Part shown: positions 44,533 through 53,148 of the stretch, one piece after another
Numbering within the stretch: the stretch's first letter is position 1
Layout of the letters: the number at the start of each line of letters is the position of its first letter
Origin: Oxalobacter paeniformigenes
Lineage (GTDB): Bacteria > Pseudomonadota > Gammaproteobacteria > Burkholderiales > Burkholderiaceae_D
Reading direction: 5' to 3'
DNA length: 64,000 nucleotides
NCBI RefSeq assembly: GCF_027158465.1
Contig: NZ_JAMKYL010000001.1
Span: 124,001 to 188,000 of the forward strand
Notes under the pieces: generated by a model
The model's input: the letters and a program-made list of their open reading frames with translations, nothing else
Told to the model about the DNA's origin: nothing
Databases searched by the model: none
Position numbers and translations under genes: made by a program

Positions 44533-46023
44533 ATGGATGCCATGAACCTGATTTCTGCCATGCCGGAGCTGATACTGGTCGTATCGGTTCCGCTGATTCT
44601 GCTGGCCGATCTGTTTTTGCCACAGGGCAGGCGTGATGTCACGTTTGTCCTGTCGTCGCTGGTGATTCTCGCCTGTGCGACGGCCAGCGCCGTTTTCATG
44701 CAGGACAAGACGGTGGTATATGCTTTCGGTGGTTCGTTCGTGTCGGATGCCGTGTCGAACCTGCTCAAGCTGTGTACCTGTTTCGCGATGTTGCTGACGC
44801 TCGTCTATGCGCGGCGTTATGTCAGTGAACGTCAGATGACATCCGGGCATCTCGGCGGCGAGTTTTATACGCTGGCGCTGTTTTCGATGCTGGGCCAGTT
44901 CGTTGTCATTTCAGCCGCCGATTTTCTGGTCATGTTTCTGGGAATCGAACTGATGTCTTTTCCGTTGTATGCGCTGGTGGCGTTGAAGCGTGATGACGGA
45001 AAGGCCGTCGAGGCTGCCACGAAGTTTTTCATTCTGGGTGCACTCGGCTCGGGATTACTGCTCTACGGCATTTCCATGCTCTATGGCGCGACCGGTTCGC
45101 TGGGGTTTGCGGAAGTGGCGAAAATGGCTGCGCAGACAGGTACGAACCGGCTGATCATGGTATTCGGTATCGTTTTCGTGGTGGCGGGCATTGCGTTCAA
45201 ACTCGGAGCGGTGCCGTTCCATATGTGGGTGCCGGACGTATTCGAGGGAGCACCGACCGCGGTGACGCTTCTGGTCGGCGGGGCACCCAAGCTGGCGGGG
45301 TTTGCCGTTTGCATGCGGATTCTGGTCGATGGCCTGTTGCCGATGGCGGTCGACTGGCAACAGATGCTGATCGTGGTTTCCGTGCTGTCGATGGCGCTGG
45401 GCAACGTGATGGCGATCATGCAGTCGAATATCAAGCGTATGCTGGCGTATTCGACCATTTCGCAAATGGGGTACATGCTGCTGGGGATGCTTGCCGGGGT
45501 GAAAGCGGGTGAACTCGGAACGACTTTCGTTTTCGCTTACGGCGCGTCGATGTACTACACGATCGTTTATGTACTGGCGACGCTGGGCGCATTCGGCGTC
45601 ATCATCATGATGTCGCAAAAAGGGATCGAGGCCGAAAAACTGTCTGATTTCCGTGGACTGAACCGCCGGAATCCCTGGTATGCGCTCATCATGCTGTTGT
45701 GCATGTTTTCGTTTGCGGGCGTTCCGCCGCTTGTCGGTTTCTACGGCAAGGTCGCGGTATTTCAGGCGGTCATCAATGTCGATCTGTTCTGGCTGGCTGT
45801 CGTCGGCATTTTCTTTGCCGTCGTCGGTGCGGTTTATTATCTTCGTGTCGTCAAGATCATGTATTTCGATGTACCTCAGGATACCGGGAAAATCGGCGTG
45901 CCATGGGATATGGCGGTCTGCCTCGGTATCAATGGCGTGCTGGTACTGGTGCTGGGCGTTTTCCCGGGGCCCCTGATGGACTGGTGCCTGAGCGCGGTGC
46001 ATCATGCGTTCCTGATATCGTGA
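44533..46023 (+). CDS. nuoN: NADH-quinone oxidoreductase subunit N
   Basis: Third antiporter-like subunit and last gene of the nuo operon, 496 aa. Motifs: FLGIELMSFPLYALVAL with the TM5 Glu, AFKLGAVPFHMWVPDVFEGAPTAVT with the TM7 Lys, and MQSNIKRMLAYSTISQMGYM. The first of two nearby ATGs is used (MDAMNLISAMPEL). No DUF2818 gene, often found next in related bacteria, follows. Confidence 0.96.
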   Translation: MDAMNLISAMPELILVVSVPLILLADLFLPQGRRDVTFVLSSLVILACATASAVFMQDKTVVYAFGGSFVSDAVSNLLKLCTCFAMLLTLVYARRYVSERQMTSGHLGGEFYTLALFSMLGQFVVISAADFLVMFLGIELMSFPLYALVALKRDDGKAVEAATKFFILGALGSGLLLYGISMLYGATGSLGFAEVAKMAAQTGTNRLIMVFGIVFVVAGIAFKLGAVPFHMWVPDVFEGAPTAVTLLVGGAPKLAGFAVCMRILVDGLLPMAVDWQQMLIVVSVLSMALGNVMAIMQSNIKRMLAYSTISQMGYMLLGMLAGVKAGELGTTFVFAYGASMYYTIVYVLATLGAFGVIIMMSQKGIEAEKLSDFRGLNRRNPWYALIMLLCMFSFAGVPPLVGFYGKVAVFQAVINVDLFWLAVVGIFFAVVGAVYYLRVVKIMYFDVPQDTGKIGVPWDMAVCLGINGVLVLVLGVFPGPLMDWCLSAVHHAFLIS

Positions 46024-46089
46024 TGATCGCGATTTTTTTCGGAGCGGAGTGTTAAAATCCGCCTTTTCTGGCAATAGGGATAGGATACG

Positions 46090-47214
46090 ATGGCAGGCAA
46101 TACTTTCGGAAAGCTTTTTTCGGTAACGACGTTCGGCGAGTCGCACGGCCCGGCGCTGGGATGTGTTGTTGACGGTTGCCCGCCGGGGATGGCACTTTCC
46201 GAAGCGGATATCCAGCCGGAACTGGATCGCAGGCGTCCCGGTTCGTCGCGCTTCGTCACGCAACGGCGCGAGCCCGATGCCGTGCGGATCCTTTCGGGCG
46301 TTTATCAGGGAAAAACGACAGGTACTCCCATTGCGCTGCTGATCGAGAATCAGGACCAGCGCAGCCGGGATTACAGCGATATCGCCGAGGTATTCCGTCC
46401 CGGTCATGGTGACTATACCTATTTCATGAAGTACGGTATCCGCGATCCGCGCGGCGGTGGACGTTCGTCGGCTCGCCTGACGGCGGCGACAGTCGCTGCG
46501 GCGGCCATTGCGAAAAAATGGTTGAGAATGCATTGCGGTACTGAAATCATGGGCTGCATGAGCCAGATGGGCGACACGGTCATTCCTTTCGTTTCATGGG
46601 CGTTCACTGCCGGCAATCCCTTTTTCGCCGCGACTGAAGATGCCGCGCTGTTGTCGTCGCTGGAACAAAAGCTCGATGCCTTGCGCAAGGCAGGCGACTC
46701 CATCGGCGCGAAAGTCGAGGTCGTGGCGAGTGGTGTGCCGGTCGGTCTGGGCAATCCGCTGTTTGAAAAGCTGGATGCGGAAATCGCAGCTGCCATGATG
46801 GGGATCAATGCCGTCAAGGGGGTCGAAATCGGCGACGGTTTTGCTGTCGTGACGCAAAAGGGTTCCGAACATGGCGATGAAATCACGCCACATGGGTTTT
46901 CAAGCAATCATGCCGGTGGTGTGCTGGGCGGTATTTCGACGGGGCAGGATATCCGGGTCAGTATCGCCGTCAAACCGACGCCATCGATTCGCTTGCCGCG
47001 TCATTCCGTCGATAGTCGAGGCAATCCGGTCGTGGTGGAAACGAACGGTCGTCATGATCCCTGTGTCGGTATTCGCGCCGTGCCGGTCGCCGAAGCGATG
47101 CTGGCGCTGGTGCTGATGGATGCCGTTTTGCAGTACCGTGCGCAATGTGCCGATGTTGCGCTTTCCGTCGCGCCAGTCGCCGGCAGCCTGCCCGGTACGG
47201 TATCCGGAAAATAG
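46090..47214 (+). CDS. aroC: Chorismate synthase
   Basis: Last step of the shikimate pathway; makes chorismate from EPSP with reduced FMN. 374 aa. Start GNTFGKLFSVTTFGESHGPALG contains the conserved His, and RPGHGDYTYFMKYGIRDPRGGGRSSAR is the second signature. The end DAVLQYRAQCADV is also typical. It is separated from nuoN by 66 bp that include a TTAAAAT box, so it may have its own promoter. Confidence 0.98.
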   Translation: MAGNTFGKLFSVTTFGESHGPALGCVVDGCPPGMALSEADIQPELDRRRPGSSRFVTQRREPDAVRILSGVYQGKTTGTPIALLIENQDQRSRDYSDIAEVFRPGHGDYTYFMKYGIRDPRGGGRSSARLTAATVAAAAIAKKWLRMHCGTEIMGCMSQMGDTVIPFVSWAFTAGNPFFAATEDAALLSSLEQKLDALRKAGDSIGAKVEVVASGVPVGLGNPLFEKLDAEIAAAMMGINAVKGVEIGDGFAVVTQKGSEHGDEITPHGFSSNHAGGVLGGISTGQDIRVSIAVKPTPSIRLPRHSVDSRGNPVVVETNGRHDPCVGIRAVPVAEAMLALVLMDAVLQYRAQCADVALSVAPVAGSLPGTVSGK

Positions 47215-47235
47215 CAACGGCAGACGGGTCTGGCG

Positions 47236-48399
47236 GTGTCGGACAAATCTTCCTGGCCGAAACAGTCGTTCGGTTTCGGCGCTTTCTATTTCAGCTATTA
47301 CAGCTTCGTCGGTGTTTTCCCGACATATATCACGCTGTATCTGGCGTTCAGGGAAATCGGCGCATTCGAAATCGGCATCCTGATGTCGCTGATGCAGGCC
47401 ATGCGTATCGTCGGGCCGAATCTCTGGGGGTGGCTGGCGGACTGGACAGGGCAGCGAGCCCGTGTGCTCCAGATGACAGCGGCGGCTGCGCTTGTCGCGT
47501 TCATCGGATTTTTCTTCGGTGGCGGGTTCTGGTATTTCGCCTTTTTCATGGTGGCGGTCAATCTGTTCACGAGTGCGCAGGGACCGTTGTCGGACGCCCT
47601 GATCCTCTCGGAAATGCAGGGCAACATGTCCCGTTACGGGCAGTTGCGTTTGTGGGGGTCGGTCGGCTATGTCGTCATGACGGCGGCTTCCGGGTTTGTG
47701 CTGGACTGGACGGGTATCGGTTTGATGCCATGGGTCGGTGCGGTTATTCTGGGCGCAGTCTTGCTGGTCAGCCTCCGGCTGTACCAGACACCGCGGCCTG
47801 CTGCGGAAAAAAAACGGGTGTCGCTCTGGCATGTCGTCCGGCAGCGTGATGTGGTGGCCTTCATGGTATCTGGCTGTTTCATGCTCGCGGCGCATTCGGC
47901 GCTGTATGCTTTCTATTCGCTGTATCTGTCGAATCTGGGATACAGTAGCGTGACGATCGGTCTGATGTGGGCTATTGGCGCGACGGCGGAAATCGTGTTT
48001 TTCATTTACCAGTCGCCGGTGATCCGGCGTTTCGGCATCAAGTCGGTGATGCTCGCCAGTTTGTTTCTTGCCGTCGTCCGTTTCGCGCTGATCGGCGTCG
48101 GCGCAGAATCGTTCGCCATTTTGCTTTTCGCGCAACTTTTGCATGCAGCGACATTCGGTGCGCATCATGTCGCTTCCATCCTGTCGATCCAGAAATGGTT
48201 CTCCGGTCCGCTTCAGGCAAGGGGACAGGCGCTTTTCATCAGTGCGTCATACGGTATCGGCGGAACGGCGGGCGGTTTTCTGTTGTCGTGGGTATGGGAT
48301 TTTTTCATGCCTGAATCGGTGTACTGGGTGGCGAGTGCCTTTGCTTTGGTGGCGCTTTTCGCCGCATGGCTGTCATTCAGGTGGCAGACAACGAAATAA
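47236..48399 (+). CDS. MFS transporter (MFS_1-like / HcaT type)
   Basis: 387-aa permease with about 12 helices. The opening FGFGAFYFSYYSFVGVFPTYITLYL and the GWLADWTGQRARVLQ loop resemble the HcaT-like branch of the superfamily, with E. coli 3-phenylpropionate permease as the named example. Substrate unknown. The start is a GTG 21 bp after aroC, so it may be co-transcribed with it. Similar genes next to aroC are found in related betaproteobacteria, as far as I recall. Confidence 0.85.
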   Translation: MSDKSSWPKQSFGFGAFYFSYYSFVGVFPTYITLYLAFREIGAFEIGILMSLMQAMRIVGPNLWGWLADWTGQRARVLQMTAAAALVAFIGFFFGGGFWYFAFFMVAVNLFTSAQGPLSDALILSEMQGNMSRYGQLRLWGSVGYVVMTAASGFVLDWTGIGLMPWVGAVILGAVLLVSLRLYQTPRPAAEKKRVSLWHVVRQRDVVAFMVSGCFMLAAHSALYAFYSLYLSNLGYSSVTIGLMWAIGATAEIVFFIYQSPVIRRFGIKSVMLASLFLAVVRFALIGVGAESFAILLFAQLLHAATFGAHHVASILSIQKWFSGPLQARGQALFISASYGIGGTAGGFLLSWVWDFFMPESVYWVASAFALVALFAAWLSFRWQTTK

Positions 48400-48485
48400 C
48401 AAGGCAATAACCATGCGGCCTGTCAGGTTTGACGGCGAATGTGGCATAATAAAAAATTGGTTAACAGAAAATGTGATTTGGCATC

Positions 48486-49889
48486 ATGGCAAAGACTCTC
48501 TATGACAAACTTTGGGAATCCCATGTGGTGGATACGGAAAAGGACGGCACGACGATTTTGTATATCGACCGTCATCTCCTGCACGAAGTGACCAGCCCTC
48601 AGGCTTTCGAAGGTCTGAGAATGGCGGGACGCAAGCCATGGAGAGTTTCCGCCAACCTGCTGGTGGCCGACCATAACGTATCGACGCAGAACCGCAAGGG
48701 GCCGATCGCCGACCCCATTTCGCGTCTTCAGGTGGAAACGCTGGATATGAATGCGAAAACGTACGGCCTGACCTACTTCAATATGGCGGACAAACGGCAA
48801 GGGATCGTGCATGTCATCGGCCCGGAACAGGGTGCGACGCTGCCCGGCATGACGGTCGTTTGTGGCGATTCGCATACTTCGACGCATGGCGCGTTCGGTT
48901 GTCTGGCACACGGTATCGGTACGTCGGAAGTGGAACATGTGCTGGCGACGCAGACTTTGCTTGCGAAAAAATCGAAAGCCATGCTGGTGGAAGTGAACGG
49001 CACGTTGCAGGACGGGGTGACGGCCAAGGATATCGTACTGGCCGTGATCGGAAAAATCGGTACAGCGGGCGGAACGGGCTATGCCATCGAATTCGCCGGG
49101 TCCGCGATTCGCGCCCTGTCGATGGAAGGCCGCATGACACTGTGCAACATGGCGATCGAGGCAGGCGCACGTGCCGGTATGGTGGCGGTCGACGATACGA
49201 CGATCGACTATGTCCGCGGTCGTCCTTTTTCTCCGAAAGGCGAACAGTGGGACAAGGCGGTCGCCTATTGGAAAACGCTGCACTCCGATCCGGGTGCGGT
49301 ATTCGATGCGGTCGTGTCGCTCGATGCGTCCGAAATCATGCCGCAAGTGACATGGGGAACGTCTCCGGAAATGGTGACTTCCATCGACGGGAAAGTTCCC
49401 GATCCGGCAAACGAGGCCGATCCGGTTCGCCGCAATGCGATCATCCGTGCGCTCGAATATATGGATCTGAAACCCGATATGCCGATTACGTCCATTGCGA
49501 TCGACAAGGTGTTTATCGGCTCGTGCACCAATTCGCGGATCGAGGATTTGAGAGCCGCCGCCGCGGTGGTCAAGGGAAAAAAACGTGCGGCGAACGTCAA
49601 ACTGGCACTCGTGGTGCCGGGTTCCGGTCTGGTCAAGGAACAGGCGGAAAAGGAAGGACTGGACAAGATTTTCATGGATGCCGGATTTGAATGGCGTGAA
49701 CCGGGATGTTCCATGTGTCTGGCGATGAATGACGACAGGCTGGCTCCTGGGGAACGGTGCGCTTCCACATCGAACCGGAATTTCGAAGGTCGGCAGGGAC
49801 AGGGCGGCAGAACCCATCTGGTTTCACCGGCCATGGCCGCCGCTGCCGGTATCGCAGGACATTTTGTGGATGTACGAGAAAATCACTAA
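48486..49889 (+). CDS. leuC: 3-Isopropylmalate dehydratase large subunit
   Basis: Aconitase-family subunit that isomerises 2- to 3-isopropylmalate in leucine synthesis, with LeuD. 467 aa. The [4Fe-4S] ligands are visible: GSCTNSR near 348 and EPGCSMCLAMN near 408-411. GDSHTSTHGAFG near 130 is an active-site motif. The end SPAMAAAAGIAGHFVD is typical. It is first in the order leuC-entericidin-leuD-leuB-asd. Confidence 0.98.
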   Translation: MAKTLYDKLWESHVVDTEKDGTTILYIDRHLLHEVTSPQAFEGLRMAGRKPWRVSANLLVADHNVSTQNRKGPIADPISRLQVETLDMNAKTYGLTYFNMADKRQGIVHVIGPEQGATLPGMTVVCGDSHTSTHGAFGCLAHGIGTSEVEHVLATQTLLAKKSKAMLVEVNGTLQDGVTAKDIVLAVIGKIGTAGGTGYAIEFAGSAIRALSMEGRMTLCNMAIEAGARAGMVAVDDTTIDYVRGRPFSPKGEQWDKAVAYWKTLHSDPGAVFDAVVSLDASEIMPQVTWGTSPEMVTSIDGKVPDPANEADPVRRNAIIRALEYMDLKPDMPITSIAIDKVFIGSCTNSRIEDLRAAAAVVKGKKRAANVKLALVVPGSGLVKEQAEKEGLDKIFMDAGFEWREPGCSMCLAMNDDRLAPGERCASTSNRNFEGRQGQGGRTHLVSPAMAAAAGIAGHFVDVRENH

Positions 49890-49907
49890 AACATGGAGAG
49901 ATAAAAG

Positions 49908-50027
49908 ATGAGAATGCTGGTTGCTGTTTTTTCCGCCGTCATGTTTCTTGCTGCATGCAATACTGTCCAGGGTATCGGCAAGGACGTGCAGAAAGCCGGT
50001 TCTGCGGTTGAAAACGCCGCAAGGTAA
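49908..50027 (+). CDS. Entericidin A/B-family small lipoprotein
   Basis: A 39-aa ORF missed by length cut-offs. It begins MRMLVAVFSAVMFLAACNT, a lipoprotein signal with lipobox LAAC, and continues with the family pattern NTVQGIGKDVQKAGSAVE. Mature size is about 22 aa. A GGAGA ribosome binding site lies 8 nt before the ATG. Entericidins are membrane lipoproteins related to antidote/toxin peptides, but many are simply small envelope proteins; no role is proven here. The position between leuC and leuD is seen in other Burkholderiales. A short GCCGC/GCGGC dyad and a TTTTTT run follow (about 50016-50046), possibly a weak terminator before leuD. Confidence 0.88.
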   Translation: MRMLVAVFSAVMFLAACNTVQGIGKDVQKAGSAVENAAR

Positions 50028-50132
50028 CGCGGCCTGGACGTTTTTTGTGTTATTTCCGGTTTTGTGGCGAACAGGCCATGAAACCGTTGCTTTTTGCCGA
50101 TTGGCGAAAGACGAACGGACTGATTTGAAATC

Positions 50133-50780
50133 ATGGAAAAATTTACCGTACATACCGGGCTGGTTGTCCCGCTTGATCGCGTCAACGTGGATACGGATGC
50201 GATTATCCCGAAACAGTTTCTGAAATCGATCAAACGGACGGGGTTCGGACCGAATTTGTTTGATGAATGGCGCTATCTTGATCATGGCGAACCGGGTATG
50301 GATAATTCCAAACGGCCGCTGAATCCGGATTTCGTGCTGAACCAGCCACGTTACCAGGGGGCCTCGATTTTGCTGGCCCGCAAGAATTTCGGATGTGGTT
50401 CTTCCCGCGAACATGCGCCATGGGCTTTGCAACAGTATGGCTTCAAGGCCGTCATCGCGCCGAGTTTTGCCGATATTTTCTTCAACAACTGTTTCAAGAA
50501 CGGTTTTTTGCCGATCACCCTGTCGGAAGAACAGGTGGATCAGCTTTTTACGGCGGTTCAGGCGCAGCCGGGTTACAAGCTGACGATCGATCTGGAAAAG
50601 ATGGTGGTCACGAGTGAGGACAACAAGCTGGTCTTTACCTTCGCTATCGATCCGTTCCGCCAGTATTGTCTGATGAACGGACTGGACGATATTGGCCTGA
50701 CCTTGCAGAAAGCTGACAAGATTCGGGAATACGAAAAACGCCATATCGCCGAACAGCCCTGGTTGGCCAATACGATTTGA
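50133..50780 (+). CDS. leuD: 3-Isopropylmalate dehydratase small subunit
   Basis: Swivelling-domain partner of LeuC, 215 aa. Start MEKFTVHTGLVVPLDRVNVDTDAIIPKQFL and the substrate-binding loop NFGCGSSREHAPWAL near residue 85 are diagnostic. leuB starts 69 bp later. Confidence 0.98.
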   Translation: MEKFTVHTGLVVPLDRVNVDTDAIIPKQFLKSIKRTGFGPNLFDEWRYLDHGEPGMDNSKRPLNPDFVLNQPRYQGASILLARKNFGCGSSREHAPWALQQYGFKAVIAPSFADIFFNNCFKNGFLPITLSEEQVDQLFTAVQAQPGYKLTIDLEKMVVTSEDNKLVFTFAIDPFRQYCLMNGLDDIGLTLQKADKIREYEKRHIAEQPWLANTI

Positions 50781-50849
50781 TGCTGGTTTCATATCAACAG
50801 GAGAAGGTGCATCCGGTTGCGGCATGTGCCGACAAGAGAGAGGATAAAC

Positions 50850-51917
50850 GTGAAGATTGCAATTTTGCCGGGTGACGGTATCGGCCCGGAAATCATGAAT
50901 GAAGCCGTTCGGGTTCTGAATGCGCTGGGTGAAAATTTCGAAATGGAATGGGCGGACGTCGGCGGTGCCGGATATGCGGCACATGGTCATCCGCTGCCGG
51001 AAAGTACGCTCAAACTGGCGAAAGAAGCCGATGCGATTCTGTTCGGTGCGGTCGGCGATTTCAAATACGATACGCTGGAACGTGCCTTGCGTCCTGAACA
51101 GGCGATTCTGGGTTTGCGCAAGAATCTCAAACTGTTTGCCAATCTCCGTCCTGCCATTCTGTATCCGGAACTGGCAGGCGCTTCCACACTGAAACCGGAA
51201 GTTGTTTCGGGACTTGATCTTCTGATCGTCCGTGAACTGACGGGGGATATTTATTTCGGTCAGCCGCGCGGCCACCGCGAAGCACCGGACGGCCCGTTCA
51301 AGGGTGCACGTGAAGGCTTCGATACGATGCGTTATTCCGAACCGGAAATCCGTCGTATCGCCCATGTCGGTTTCCAGACCGCACAGAAACGCAGCAAACG
51401 TCTGACTTCCGTGGACAAGGCCAATGTGCTGGAAACGTCCCAGCTCTGGCGTGAGATCGTGATCGATGTGTCGAAGGAATATCCGGACGTCAAACTCGAT
51501 CATATGTATGTGGATAATGCCGCCATGCAGCTGGTCCGTGCGCCGAAGGAACTCGACGTCATTCTGACCGGCAACATTTTCGGCGACATTTTGTCGGATG
51601 CAGCCGCCATGCTGACAGGATCCATCGGCATGTTGCCGTCTGCTTCGCTGGATGAAAACAACAAGGGGCTGTATGAACCGTCACATGGTTCCGCTCCGGA
51701 TATCGCCGGCAAGGGTATCGCCAATCCGCTGGCGCAAATCCTGTCTGCCGCCATGATGCTGCGTTATTCGCTGAATATGGGCGAACAGGCGGATCGTATC
51801 GAAAAAGCGGTCAAGAAAGTGCTGGCTGACGGTCTGCGTACCGGCGACATTTACGAAGCGGGTACCAAACGCGTCGGTACGAAGGAAATGGGAGATGCCG
51901 TTGTCGCGGCACTGTAA
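50850..51917 (+). CDS. leuB: 3-Isopropylmalate dehydrogenase
   Basis: NAD-dependent oxidative decarboxylase of leucine synthesis, 355 aa. Motifs: KIAILPGDGIGPEI at the start, RELTGDIYFGQPRG for substrate and phosphate, LDHMYVDNAAMQL with the catalytic Lys/Asp region, NIFGDILSDAAAMLTGSIG and GLYEPSHGSAPDIAGKG. A GTG at 50850 with GAGAGAGG before it is chosen; an upstream TTG would add 11 residues without similarity to the family. Confidence 0.98.
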   Translation: MKIAILPGDGIGPEIMNEAVRVLNALGENFEMEWADVGGAGYAAHGHPLPESTLKLAKEADAILFGAVGDFKYDTLERALRPEQAILGLRKNLKLFANLRPAILYPELAGASTLKPEVVSGLDLLIVRELTGDIYFGQPRGHREAPDGPFKGAREGFDTMRYSEPEIRRIAHVGFQTAQKRSKRLTSVDKANVLETSQLWREIVIDVSKEYPDVKLDHMYVDNAAMQLVRAPKELDVILTGNIFGDILSDAAAMLTGSIGMLPSASLDENNKGLYEPSHGSAPDIAGKGIANPLAQILSAAMMLRYSLNMGEQADRIEKAVKKVLADGLRTGDIYEAGTKRVGTKEMGDAVVAAL

Positions 51918-51950
51918 GACACGCGCAAGTGACAGAATCGGGTGAATGAG

Positions 51951-53066
51951 ATGAAACGGGTAGGATTGATTGGCTGGCGCGGCATGGTCGGTTCCGTGCT
52001 GATGCAGCGCATGCAGGAGGAAAACGATTTCGGTTTGTTCGAGCCGGTTTTCTTTACGACATCCAACGTCGGCGGCAAGGCTCCGGCGATGGCGAAAAAC
52101 GAAACGGTGCTGAAAGATGCGTTCAGCACGGATGAACTGAAGACGTGCGATATCCTGATTTCCTGCCAGGGTGGCGACTATACGGCCGACATGTTTCCGA
52201 AGCTGCGTGCAGCAGGCTGGAACGGTTACTGGATCGATGCCGCTTCCAAATTGCGGATGAACGACGACGCCATCATCATTCTCGACCCGGTCAACCGCAA
52301 GGTGATCGACGAGGCGCTGGCAAAGGGCATCAAAAACTTCATCGGCGGCAATTGTACGGTTTCGTGCATGCTGATGGGGTTGGGCGGCCTGTTTGCCAAC
52401 GATCTGGTCGAATGGATGACTTCCATGACTTATCAGGCGGCATCCGGTGGCGGTGCGCAGCATATGCGTGAATTGCTGACGCAGTTCGGCTCGATTCATA
52501 CCGAAGTCAGAATGAATCTGGAAGATCCTGCATCTGCCATTCTGGAAATCGACCGTCAGGTACTGGCACGCCAGCGCGGCATGACAGCGGATGAAACGAA
52601 ACAGTTCGGTGTTCCGCTGGCAGGCAACCTGATTCCCTGGATCGATACCGATCTGGGTAACGGCATGTCGCGCGAGGAATGGAAAGGCGGTGCGGAAACG
52701 AACAAGATTCTGGGCAAGGATGACGGCAACCGGATCGTGGTCGACGGGCTGTGTGTCCGGATCGGTGCGATGCGTTGCCATTCCCAGGCATTGACCATCA
52801 AGCTGAAAAAGGATGTGCCGCTTGACGAAATCGAGGATATGATCAGAAGCCACAATCCATGGGCGAAGGTCGTTCCCAATACCCGTGCCGATTCCATGCG
52901 TGATCTGACGCCGGCTGCGGTTTCGGGCAGTCTGACGGTGCCTGTGGGCCGTTTGCGCAAGCTGGGCATGGGGGGCGAATACCTGTCTGCCTTTACGGTC
53001 GGCGACCAGTTGTTGTGGGGCGCCGCCGAACCGTTGCGCCGCATGTTGCGTATCATTCTGGAATGA
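51951..53066 (+). CDS. asd: Aspartate-semialdehyde dehydrogenase
   Basis: Reduces aspartyl phosphate to aspartate semialdehyde for Lys, Met, Thr and Ile synthesis. 371 aa, the proteobacterial (E. coli-like) type. The NADP loop is GLIGWRGMVGSVLMQRM and the catalytic Cys lies in GGNCTVSCML near residue 135. The ATG at 51951 matches E. coli Asd; a GTG three codons earlier is also in frame. It ends the leu-asd cluster with a strong terminator. Confidence 0.98.
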   Translation: MKRVGLIGWRGMVGSVLMQRMQEENDFGLFEPVFFTTSNVGGKAPAMAKNETVLKDAFSTDELKTCDILISCQGGDYTADMFPKLRAAGWNGYWIDAASKLRMNDDAIIILDPVNRKVIDEALAKGIKNFIGGNCTVSCMLMGLGGLFANDLVEWMTSMTYQAASGGGAQHMRELLTQFGSIHTEVRMNLEDPASAILEIDRQVLARQRGMTADETKQFGVPLAGNLIPWIDTDLGNGMSREEWKGGAETNKILGKDDGNRIVVDGLCVRIGAMRCHSQALTIKLKKDVPLDEIEDMIRSHNPWAKVVPNTRADSMRDLTPAAVSGSLTVPVGRLRKLGMGGEYLSAFTVGDQLLWGAAEPLRRMLRIILE

Positions 53067-53104
53067 AAGGCGGCAACCGGTAACGATTTTGTCGTCAGTG
53101 AAAC

Positions 53105-53134
53105 AAAAACGGGCAGGTTATCCTGCCCGTTTTT
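53105..53134. terminator. Bidirectional terminator between asd and efflux operon
   Basis: AAAAACGGGCAGG and its complement around a TTAT loop. The symmetrical A- and T-runs let it end both the asd transcript and the convergent efflux operon. Confidence 0.92.
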
Positions 53135-53148
53135 GATGTCCGCACGAA

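Noticed and set aside
43057..44850. 597-codon open frame antisense to nuoM and nuoN
   Set aside because: Spans two real genes on the other strand and is dominated by Arg/His/Gln/Asp; a shadow frame.
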